Below, piece by piece: positions 1 through 5,105 of a DNA stretch of 5,105 nt (position 1 is its first letter; each line of letters starts with the position of its first letter). The notes below the pieces were generated by a model. It ran no database searches. It had not been told where the DNA came from and worked only from the letters and a program-made list of their open reading frames with translations. Made by a program: the position numbers and the translations under genes. This DNA is from Pseudomonadota bacterium (GTDB lineage: Bacteria > Pseudomonadota > Alphaproteobacteria > Rhodospirillales > Casp-alpha2): contig JAQBZY010000158.1 of NCBI GenBank assembly GCA_027620395.1, forward strand, positions 1 through 5,105, written 5' to 3'.

Positions 1-348
1 ACCCCACCTATCCGCTTTGAACCCACACTAGATGTAGTGGGTGTGGGTGTCAAGCGGATAGGCACGGTTCATTCGTCTTGGAACGCCGTGGTGCAACCGC
101 ATGGCATCGTCAAGGAATCACGGATGGGATACTCGACCGGCCTCAACTATCCGCCGGATTGGGGCGAACATACCCTTTCGATCCGGCCCGGTGACCGGAC
201 CGAACTTCGGCCCGGCATGACACTGCACGTGATCCCGGGAATCTGGATTGATGACTGGGGGATCGAGATCAGTGAATGCGTTTTAGTGACGGAAACCGGC
301 GCCCTGCGGCTTTGTAATTTGCCGCAGGAACTCGTGGTCAAGGATTGA
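1..348 (+). CDS. M24-fold hydrolase, EutD/DoeA (ectoine hydrolase)-like, C-terminal part
   Basis: The frame is open from base 1 to the TGA at 346-348, so this is the 3' end of a gene whose start lies outside the window; the GTG at 37 is an internal codon, not a convincing start. From about base 64 the protein resembles the C-terminal half of the 'pita-bread' fold of M24 peptidases, with HGIVKESRMGYSTGLNYPP followed by DWGEHT, a PGDRTELRPGMTLHVIPGIW segment and the IEISE strand. The GHGxG histidine of true metallopeptidases is Tyr here (MGYSTG) and the Glu of the usual EPG motif is Ile (VIPG). Loss of metal ligands is, as I recall, known for EutD-type ectoine hydrolases, which act without metal, so this is probably an amidohydrolase on a small compound rather than an aminopeptidase. 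The first about 21 codons lie in a palindrome (7-62) and show no family resemblance. The gene is convergent with the transporter operon. Family call is firm; substrate and intactness are not. Confidence 0.8.
   Translation, partial: TPPIRFEPTLDVVGVGVKRIGTVHSSWNAVVQPHGIVKESRMGYSTGLNYPPDWGEHTLSIRPGDRTELRPGMTLHVIPGIWIDDWGIEISECVLVTETGALRLCNLPQELVVKD
7..62. repeat. 56-bp imperfect palindrome at the edge of M24 homology
   Basis: Outer arms 7-17 (CCTATCCGCTT) and 52-62 (AAGCGGATAGG) are perfect 11-bp inverted repeats. After a 3-base mismatch, inner arms 21-28 (ACCCACAC) and 41-48 (GTGTGGGT) pair over 8 bp. A second register, CACTA 26-30 with TAGTG 35-39, can form a small tip. The outer edge at 62 falls about where recognisable M24 sequence starts. 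It could be a small palindromic mobile element, a transposon end pair, or a rearrangement joint. Confidence 0.7.
303..328. other. Stem-loop in the 3' end of the M24 gene, just past the operon end
   Basis: CCTGCGGC (303-310) and GCCGCAGG (321-328) form a perfect 8-bp stem with a 10-base loop. On the leftward operon transcript it lies 32 bases after the last permease stop, so it could protect or end that mRNA. No T-tract follows on either strand, so it is not a standard intrinsic terminator. It also encodes part of the M24 protein, and the palindrome may be coincidental coding sequence. Confidence 0.4.
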
Positions 349-360
349 GCTGCAAGCCGT

Positions 361-1239
361 TCAGCCGGGGGAGATACCGCGCAGCCGCTCCGACCGCCGC
401 CGCAGCAGTTCGACCGTCGCCAACAGCATGATCGAGACGCAGATCAGGATTGTCGCCACCGCCAGAATGGTCGGACTGATCTGTTCGCGGATGCCGGCCC
501 ACATCTGGCGCGGAATCGTCTGCTGATCGACGCTGGCGACGAACAGCACCACGACCACCTCGTCGAACGACGTCACGAACGCGAACAAGGCGCCGGAAAT
601 CACGCCCGGCAAGATTAACGGCATGATGATCTTGAAAAACACCGTCGTCGGATCGGCGCCGAGCATGGCACCGGCCCGAACCAACGACTGATCGAAGCCA
701 AACAGCGTCGCGGTCACGGTAATGACGACGAAGGGCGTGCCAAGAACAGTGTGGGCGATGATGATGCCGAAATAGCTGCCGGTCATCTGCACATAGTCGT
801 TTAGGCTGGCGTAAAAGAAGAAGATGCCGGCCGCCGTGATGATCAGCGGCACGATCATCGGCGAGATCAATATCCCCATGAAGGCGGCCCGGTATGGCAT
901 TTCCGGCCGGCTGAGGCCAAGCGCGGCCAGGGTCCCCAGGAACGTCGCCAGGATCGTCGACCCGAAGGCGATGACGAACGAATTTCGGATCGACACCTGC
1001 CAAATCTCCTTGGATAGGAAATCCTGATACCAGCGTAGCGAAAACGCCTCTGGCTTCAGGGAGATCATTTCCTTGGTGAAGGTGAAATAGGGCTCGGCAT
1101 TGAATGACAGCGGGATGACCACGAACAACGGCGCGATCAGAAACATGAACACCAGGGTACAAATCACGATGTAGATGTAATGCCAGATGATTTCGGACGG
1201 ACCGGCATGATCGGGAAGCGAGATGGTGCTGAGACTCAT
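361..1239 (-). CDS. ABC transporter permease, PotC-like (second inner-membrane subunit)
   Basis: 292 residues, usual length for PotC-type permeases of polyamine/opine-class importers. Hydrophobic segments at about 20-44, 86-109, 117-142, 155-180, 210-233 and 255-277 give the standard six membrane spans. The cytoplasmic EAA loop that docks on the ATPase is at about 187-211 (RAGAMLGADPTTVFFKIIMP ending in LP, then G). The late segment TIPRQMWAGIREQISPTILA is typical of this family. With the other permease it forms the membrane channel. Its ATG follows the stop of the upstream permease gene by 5 bases. Two tandem AGGG motifs overlap the end of that gene; the first gives a spacing of 8 to this start. 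This arrangement implies translational coupling. Last gene of the operon, ending 12 bp from the convergent M24 gene. Substrate unknown. Confidence 0.95.
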   Translation of the reverse strand: MSLSTISLPDHAGPSEIIWHYIYIVICTLVFMFLIAPLFVVIPLSFNAEPYFTFTKEMISLKPEAFSLRWYQDFLSKEIWQVSIRNSFVIAFGSTILATFLGTLAALGLSRPEMPYRAAFMGILISPMIVPLIITAAGIFFFYASLNDYVQMTGSYFGIIIAHTVLGTPFVVITVTATLFGFDQSLVRAGAMLGADPTTVFFKIIMPLILPGVISGALFAFVTSFDEVVVVLFVASVDQQTIPRQMWAGIREQISPTILAVATILICVSIMLLATVELLRRRSERLRGISPG

Positions 1240-1244
1240 GACCC

Positions 1245-2504
1245 CTACCCTAGTTTAAGGCGTTCGACGCCAACGATCTTGTTATAGACCCAATAGAGAA
1301 TAATGACGCCAACCAGTAGGATTCCGCCCAACGCCGCGGCTAGCCCCCAATTCAGGGATTTCTGCATGTGGAACGCAATCATGTTGGAAATCATCTGACC
1401 GTCCTGGCCACCGACCAGGGCCGGCGTGATGTAGTAGCCGATGGCGAGAATGAAGACCAGCAAGCAGCCGGCACCAATGCCGGGCAGCGTCTGCGGCAGA
1501 TAGACCCGGCCATAGGCCAAGAACCGGTGCGCGCCCAATGATTGAGCGGCGCGCATGTAGGTTGGCGATATGGTCTTCATGACGCTGTAGAGCGGCAGCA
1601 CCATGAATGGCAGCAGGATTTGCGTCATGGCGATGACGGTGCCGGTGGCGTTGAAAATCAGCTGCACCCGGCCGGCATCGTTGATGATGTGGAAGAACAC
1701 CATCAGGTCATTGAGCACGCCCTGGGTTTGCAACAAGACGATCCACGACGTGGTCCGGACCAGAAGCGACGTCCAGAACGGCAATAACACCAGGATCATC
1801 AGCAAATTGGAATGCTTCAACGGCAGGCTGGCCAGCATGTAGGCGATTGGAAATCCAAGCAACAAACACGACACCGTGACGACGATACTCATCCACAGCG
1901 TTCGCATGAATAACGTCACATAGATTTGTTGGTCTTCCGGCAACGGCACGACGTTCTGATGAATGTCGTATTTGCGGTCGAGCGCGGCAGCGTACTGAAC
2001 CATCGAAAAGCGGTCGCTCAAGAGCTTGATCGTCGCCCAGGTTTCGATATTGCCCCAAGCCGGGCTGATTTCGATCAGTTTCTCCTTGAACGGCGCCTCC
2101 AACTTGCCGGCCTGGCGCGCTGTCCGAGTGATGGTGCTGCGGAGCCCGCCGGTTTGATAGTTGAGATTGGTCGCCAGCCGGCCCGCCGCACCGGATTTCC
2201 GCGCGTCCTCAAGATCCTGGGTGAGAGCGGCAAAGGCTGCTTCGCCGGGCAGATCGTCGGCGGTCCAATCTTTCAACGCGGCAACCGTCCGCGGCATGTG
2301 TTCGGACACCAACGGATTGTCGATGGAGCGGAACAGCATCAATCCGATCGGATAAAGAAAGGTCAAAAATACAAAGATAAACAATGGCATGACCAACAAA
2401 ACTGCCCGCATGCGCTTGCGCCGCAGGGCCCGGGCCAGCGCGGCCTTGAGCGGCGTGCCGTCCGCAGTTTCCAACCCGGCGATGGCGTTGGCGGCGTTGG
2501 TCAT
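1245..2504 (-). CDS. ABC transporter permease, PotB-like, with large periplasmic insertion
   Basis: 419 residues, against roughly 280-300 for PotB of E. coli. A basic N-terminal tail (RALRRKRMR) precedes the first span at about 33-56. Residues about 60-195 form a hydrophilic stretch rich in Ala, Asp and Lys, predicted on the periplasmic side; the five other spans then follow at about 199-226, 234-258, 284-305, 343-362 and 388-408. The EAA loop at about 318-342 (RAAQSLGAHRFLAYGRVYLP) is well kept. The insertion replaces the short loop between spans 1 and 2, and similar long PotB-like permeases are, to my recollection, found in alphaproteobacteria; it may contact the binding protein. The start at 2504 lacks a well-spaced ribosome site: TAGGA at 2526-2522 is 17 bases away, and a 5-codon frame ending TAATG overlaps the start. 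Cotranscribed with the downstream permease. Confidence 0.95.
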   Translation of the reverse strand: MTNAANAIAGLETADGTPLKAALARALRRKRMRAVLLVMPLFIFVFLTFLYPIGLMLFRSIDNPLVSEHMPRTVAALKDWTADDLPGEAAFAALTQDLEDARKSGAAGRLATNLNYQTGGLRSTITRTARQAGKLEAPFKEKLIEISPAWGNIETWATIKLLSDRFSMVQYAAALDRKYDIHQNVVPLPEDQQIYVTLFMRTLWMSIVVTVSCLLLGFPIAYMLASLPLKHSNLLMILVLLPFWTSLLVRTTSWIVLLQTQGVLNDLMVFFHIINDAGRVQLIFNATGTVIAMTQILLPFMVLPLYSVMKTISPTYMRAAQSLGAHRFLAYGRVYLPQTLPGIGAGCLLVFILAIGYYITPALVGGQDGQMISNMIAFHMQKSLNWGLAAALGGILLVGVIILYWVYNKIVGVERLKLG

Positions 2505-2548
2505 TATGATTTCACTGCCATTCCTAGAATCGATTCCGGTGATCGACT

Positions 2549-2576
2549 CCGGGGACGGCGTCTCCGCCGCCCCCGG
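2549..2576 (-). promoter_or_regulatory. GNRA-capped stem-loop between binding-protein and permease genes
   Basis: On the operon strand, a 12-base arm (2576-2565) pairs with 2560-2549 with only one G-U wobble (2570 with 2555), closed by a GAGA tetraloop of the GNRA class. The stem is almost all G-C. No T-tract follows, so full intrinsic termination is unlikely. Stems in this place, after a periplasmic binding-protein gene, commonly shield the upstream mRNA from 3' exonucleases and give more binding protein than permease (as at malE-malF). That role is inferred from position. Confidence 0.7.
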
Positions 2577-2585
2577 ATGGTCATC

Positions 2586-3695
2586 TTACTTCGTCAGCCA
2601 GGCGTTGAACTTCTGGTTCAACTCATCCTGATAGTCGGCCCAGAACGACGGGCTGTTCTGCAGCGCCTTCTTGAAGTTGGCCGGTGCCGTCGGCATGTGC
2701 GGCCCCATCTTCATATCCGGCTTGGTGGCATAAGAGCCGATTTTTGGGATCGACGATTTGCGGGCCGGGCCGTAGGAAATCCACGACGCCTGCGCGGCAA
2801 GTTGTTCGGTCGTCGTCGAGAACACCAGGAAGTCCATGGCCGCCTTTTTGTTCTTGGCGCCTTTCGGAATGCCCCAGAGATCCAAGTCCCACACCTGACC
2901 GTCCCAAACGATCTCGAACGGCTTCCCTTCCGCCGCGGCGGCATTGAAGATGCGGCCGTTGTAGGCGGTGGTCATGACGACTTCACCGTCGGCCAAAAGC
3001 TGCGGCGGTTGCGCGCCGGCTTCCCACCACACCGTGCTGCCCTTGATCGTGTCGAGCACTTTTAAGGCGCGATCCTGACCGGCCTTGGTGGCCAGCGTCT
3101 TGTAGACATCGCCCGGCGCGACGCCATCGGCCATCAGCGCAAACTCGAGGGTGACCTTCGGGTTCTTGCGGAGACCACGCTTGCCCGGGAACTTCTTGAT
3201 GTCGAAGAAGTCGGCGATGGTGGTCGGCTTGGCGCCTTTGAACTTGCTGCTGTCATAGGCGTAAATCGTCGTCCAGACGATCGTCGCCACGGCGCAGTCA
3301 TGCAGCGTGCCCGGCAAGAAGTCGTCCTTCGCAGCTTTGCCGTCGGAGCCGGCAGGCAGCTTCGAGAGGTCGATCTTTTCCAGCAAGCCTTCATCGCAAC
3401 CACGGACCACGTCCGACAGTTCCAAGTCGACGATATCCCAAGTCACGTTTTTGGCTTCGACCTGGGCTTTAATTTCGGCAAGACCGCCGTTGTAGTTTTC
3501 CGACTTGATTTCGATGCCGGTCTTTTTGGTGAACGGCTTGTGGTAGGCCTCGACCTGCGACTTCGTGTAGGCACCGCCCCACGAAACAACGGTCAGACTT
3601 TCGGCGGCCTGAGCGGCCCCGAAGGCCATCGTGCCGACGAGCAACGCGCCCGCCGCCGCGAAGGTCTTAAAGTTCATCTTGATCGTCATCGGCAT
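2586..3695 (-). CDS. Periplasmic solute-binding protein, PotD-like (polyamine/opine-class)
   Basis: 369 residues. An N-terminal signal peptide has a basic start, a hydrophobic core at about 12-27 and an AQA|AES cleavage site after residue 30; there is no lipobox, so it should be a soluble periplasmic protein. The mature start SLTVVSWGGAY is the classic first strand of this family. Also typical are DVVRGCDEGLL (95-105), VWTTIYAYD (140-148), a WWEAGAQPPQLLADGEV stretch (223-239), YNGRIF and LWGIPKGAKNKKAAMDFL. Cys100 and Cys134 could form a disulfide. Trp39, Trp223, Trp224 and Tyr245 are candidates for lining an amine-binding cleft; ligand not deducible. Three starts are possible: ATG 3695 (AGGGAG 4 bases before it), ATG 3689 (spacing 10, overlapping a leader stop as ATGA) and ATG 3677. 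A start at 3689 still leaves a full signal peptide. Stem-loops flank the gene on both sides. Confidence 0.95.
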   Translation of the reverse strand: MPMTIKMNFKTFAAAGALLVGTMAFGAAQAAESLTVVSWGGAYTKSQVEAYHKPFTKKTGIEIKSENYNGGLAEIKAQVEAKNVTWDIVDLELSDVVRGCDEGLLEKIDLSKLPAGSDGKAAKDDFLPGTLHDCAVATIVWTTIYAYDSSKFKGAKPTTIADFFDIKKFPGKRGLRKNPKVTLEFALMADGVAPGDVYKTLATKAGQDRALKVLDTIKGSTVWWEAGAQPPQLLADGEVVMTTAYNGRIFNAAAAEGKPFEIVWDGQVWDLDLWGIPKGAKNKKAAMDFLVFSTTTEQLAAQASWISYGPARKSSIPKIGSYATKPDMKMGPHMPTAPANFKKALQNSPSFWADYQDELNQKFNAWLTK

Positions 3696-3715
3696 AAAAC
3701 TCCCTGTTTGCTCAC
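3686..3715 (-). CDS. Possible 9-codon leader peptide before the binding-protein gene
   Basis: A GTG at 3715-3713 is preceded by AAGGAG at 3728-3723 with an ideal 7-base spacing, the best ribosome site in the window. It opens a frame of nine codons (MSKQGVLCR) whose TGA (3688-3686) overlaps the ATG at 3689 of the binding-protein frame as ATGA. This could couple translation to the next gene or simply be a chance frame over a real ribosome site. No regulatory codon run is seen. Confidence 0.25.
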   Translation of the reverse strand: MSKQGVLCR

Positions 3716-3736
3716 TGTTCTACTCCTTGTGGGCGT

Positions 3737-3754
3737 ACCGGTTTCAGCCGGTTT
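3737..3754. repeat. 7-bp direct repeat with 10-bp period
   Basis: CCGGTTT occurs at 3738-3744 and 3748-3754, separated by CAG, so the copies are phased by about one helical turn. ACCGG (3737-3741) can also pair with CCGGT (3748-3752) as a small hairpin. It lies just upstream of the ribosome site for the binding-protein gene and might be a protein-binding site; function unknown. Confidence 0.35.
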
Positions 3755-3759
3755 GCCCA

Positions 3760-3804
3760 GCCCCCCCGTTGGGGTGGGGAGCACCCCAGGAGTTGGGCTC
3801 CCCA
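3760..3804 (-). promoter_or_regulatory. Mutually exclusive GC-rich stem-loops in the ATPase/binding-protein gap
   Basis: On the operon strand TGGGGAGC (3804-3797) pairs with GCTCCCCA (3782-3775) over 8 bp, with an inner CCA/TGG extension. The same GCTCCCC (3782-3776) can instead pair with GGGGGGC (3766-3760) with one U-G wobble. The two folds exclude each other, as in attenuators or processing sites. No T-tract is present. The region sits 65-109 bases before the binding-protein ATG at 3695. Confidence 0.45.
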
Positions 3805-3811
3805 TTCCGGT

Positions 3812-3832
3812 GTTGGATATTAGGCATCCAAC
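3812..3832. other. Small stem-loop across the ATPase stop codon
   Basis: GTTGGAT (3812-3818) and ATCCAAC (3826-3832) form a perfect 7-bp stem with a 7-base loop that contains the TAA of the ATPase gene. No T-tract follows, so termination is not indicated; it may be part of the folded intercistronic region. Confidence 0.4.
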
Positions 3833-4908
3833 GCCCGGCAATCTTCCTTCAACCATCCGAATTTCGCGGTCACCCCGACACGCAGCGCGGCGTGCCCTGA
3901 TGCGTTCGCCACCTTGACGATGAACTCGTCGTTGCCGCAGATGCTGGCGCGGGTCCGGATGTGATCGCCGAGATAGATCAGCTCCTTGATCTCGGCATTG
4001 AAAACGTTTTCGCATTTGCCATCGGGCGGGTTCACCTCGACCCGTTCCGGGCGCAGCGACAACGTCGTTCGTTCGCCGACCGCGCCGACATTAACCTTGA
4101 GCGCCATGATCGTGAAGCCGTTGACGTCGGCGATCACGGTGTCGCCATCGATCGACTTAACGACACCTGAAAGGGTGTTATTCTCGCCGATGAACTGCGC
4201 CACGAAGGCATTGTCTGGCCGTTCGTACAAATCCGCCGGCGGTGCCAACTGCTGGATGATGCCGTCATTGAAAACGGCAATCCGGTTCGACATGGTCAAC
4301 GCTTCCGACTGATCGTGCGTCACGTAGACGACGGTGACGCCGAGGTTTTCGTGGATGTGCTTGATTTCGTACTGCATTTGCTCGCGGAGCTGCTTGTCGA
4401 GGGCGCCCAGGGGCTCATCCATCAAGACCAACACCGGGTCGAAGACGAGCGCGCGGGCAACCGCGACACGTTGCTGCTGACCGCCCGAAAGCTGCGCCGG
4501 CCGGCGGCCGCCAAAGGCGTCGAGCTGAACCATGGAGAGCGCCTTCTTAACCCGCGTCTCGATCTCGGCTTTGCCCATGTTCCGGACTTCGAGCGGAAAC
4601 GCCAAGTTTTCGGCCACCGACATATGCGGAAACAGGGCGTAATTCTGGAACACCATGCCGATCCCGCGTTTGTGCGGCGGCACGTCATTGATCGGCTGTC
4701 CGTCCAGATATATTTCGCCGTGCGTCGCCGGCTCGAACCCGGCCAGCATCATCAAGCATGTGGTTTTGCCCGAACCCGAGGGCCCAAGCATGGTCAGGAA
4801 TTCACCCCGTGCCACGTCGAGGTTTAGATTTTTTACGACTAGCACTTCGCCGTCGTAACTTTTCTGAACTTCCTTAAACCGAACCAGCGGGTCATTGCTG
4901 TCCGTCAT
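3820..4908 (-). CDS. ABC transporter ATP-binding protein, PotA-like
   Basis: 362 residues, normal for the PotA/FbpC-type import ATPases. Walker A GPSGSGKTT at 42-50, Q-loop Gln88 in VFQNYALFPHMSVAENLAFPL, signature LSGGQQQR at 140-147, Walker B VLVLMDE at 159-165, D-loop GALD at 168-171 and the switch His198 in VYVTHDQ are all intact, so it should hydrolyse ATP. Residues about 240-362 form the C-terminal TOBE-type regulatory region (LSLRPERVEV at about 283-292). It acts as a cytoplasmic homodimer on the EAA loops of the two permeases. It is first in the operon, 124 bp ahead of the binding-protein gene. The nearest ribosome-site-like motif, AGGGA (4926-4922), is 13 bases from the ATG; no better start is available because the next in-frame Met lies close to Walker A. 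Confidence 0.97.
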   Translation of the reverse strand: MTDSNDPLVRFKEVQKSYDGEVLVVKNLNLDVARGEFLTMLGPSGSGKTTCLMMLAGFEPATHGEIYLDGQPINDVPPHKRGIGMVFQNYALFPHMSVAENLAFPLEVRNMGKAEIETRVKKALSMVQLDAFGGRRPAQLSGGQQQRVAVARALVFDPVLVLMDEPLGALDKQLREQMQYEIKHIHENLGVTVVYVTHDQSEALTMSNRIAVFNDGIIQQLAPPADLYERPDNAFVAQFIGENNTLSGVVKSIDGDTVIADVNGFTIMALKVNVGAVGERTTLSLRPERVEVNPPDGKCENVFNAEIKELIYLGDHIRTRASICGNDEFIVKVANASGHAALRVGVTAKFGWLKEDCRALDA

Positions 4909-4937
4909 GATATGTGCGCCATCCCTGTTTTTTTCTT

Positions 4938-4966
4938 AACGCAGCCCTTATATGGGCAGTCGTCAA
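4938..4966 (-). promoter_or_regulatory. Weak candidate promoter with overlapping palindrome for the operon
   Basis: TTGACG (4966-4961 on the minus strand) is a good -35 match. With a 17-base spacer the -10 would be TGCGTT (4943-4938), a poor match. The spacer is filled by an imperfect 14-bp palindrome, GCCC-TTATAT-GGGC (4944-4957), which could be a repressor site. The operon must be transcribed from somewhere upstream of 4908, but this exact site is only a candidate. Confidence 0.25.
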
Positions 4967-5042
4967 ATCATCTTTCCAGTGTCAGACTAATTGTGCGTCC
5001 ACCTCTGAATATACGGTTTCCGACACTTTTTGGCCGCCCAAT

Positions 5043-5105
5043 AGACCTGTTGCAAAAGTAGCAACCTGATGCTCAAGGCGCAACTTCGTTTTCGGGACTG
5101 ACTGT
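5043..5105. mobile_element. Possible terminal end of an insertion sequence
   Basis: The bases from 5043 begin AGACCTGTTGCAAAAG, which resembles the 'CTGTTGCAAA' type of terminal inverted repeat seen in IS6-like and some other insertion sequences. A GTTGC/GCAAC inverted pair (5050-5054 and 5062-5066) lies inside it. No transposase frame is visible in the remaining bases and the partner end is not in the window, so this is a weak resemblance recalled from memory. Confidence 0.2.

Noticed and set aside
7..62. Abutted left and right ends of an IS21-type element (circle junction)
   Set aside because: The arms would have to point into element DNA on both sides, but the right side continues directly into M24 coding sequence.
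37..348. Complete small gene starting at the GTG at 37
   Set aside because: The frame is open further upstream to base 1, the GTG lies inside the palindrome without a ribosome site, and the protein is clearly only the C-terminal part of a roughly 400-residue family.
338..1162. 274-codon minus-strand frame overlapping the second permease
   Set aside because: Its translation is rich in Arg, Asp and His with no membrane segments, and it lies wholly over the PotC-like gene in another frame.
2549..2576. Intrinsic (rho-independent) terminator
   Set aside because: The stem is excellent but no T-tract follows on the operon strand, so it is reported as a regulatory or stabilising stem instead.
1926..3065. 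Long open frame (379 codons) on the plus strand
   Set aside because: It is antisense to the first permease and binding-protein genes, whose products carry clear family motifs. The translation is rich in Arg, Gly and Val without motifs, as expected of the reverse strand of GC-rich coding DNA.
3300..3917. 205-codon plus-strand frame over the binding-protein start and the intergenic gap
   Set aside because: It is antisense to well-supported genes and its product is low-complexity with no recognisable domain.
4315..4827. 170-codon plus-strand frame antisense to the ATPase gene
   Set aside because: It mirrors the strongly conserved ATPase motifs on the other strand; a reverse-strand shadow.

Overview
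This window looks like a piece of a proteobacterial genome, most likely alphaproteobacterial. The basis is moderately high GC, CDS style, a PotABCD-like transporter with an unusually long first permease, and an ectoine-hydrolase-like M24 protein next to it. The taxonomic call is inference from protein style, not from a marker gene.

Layout: almost the whole window (4908 down to 361) is one leftward operon for a binding-protein-dependent ABC importer of the spermidine/putrescine (PotABCD) type. The order is ATPase (4908-3820), periplasmic binding protein (3695-2586), first permease (2504-1245) and second permease (1239-361). All family motifs needed for function are present and no frameshift is visible. 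At the left edge, convergent and only 12 bp from the last permease stop, lies the C-terminal part of an M24-peptidase-fold hydrolase (frame open from base 1 to 348), similar to the EutD/DoeA ectoine-hydrolase group. The pairing suggests that the transporter imports a small nitrogenous compound (ectoine-, opine-, polyamine- or dipeptide-like) that the hydrolase processes. The substrate itself cannot be read from the sequence.

Non-coding parts: the 124-bp gap between ATPase and binding-protein genes is GC-rich. It holds competing stem-loops, a 10-bp-phased direct repeat and a 9-codon leader reading frame whose stop overlaps a possible start of the binding-protein gene. The 81-bp gap after the binding-protein gene holds a 12-bp stem closed by a GAGA (GNRA) tetraloop with no U-tract, a likely mRNA-stabilising or partial-termination element. 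The 197 bp upstream of the ATPase gene should carry the operon promoter; only a weak candidate is visible. A 56-bp imperfect palindrome sits at the left end, where the M24 homology begins, and the right end resembles the terminal repeat of an insertion sequence. Both window ends may therefore abut repeats.

No RNA gene, CRISPR array or clearly new system was found. The most unusual points are the left-end palindrome inside or at the break of the M24 gene, the cluster of regulatory RNA structures around the binding-protein gene, the repeated mini-ORF/start overlaps, and the roughly 135-residue extra domain in the first permease.
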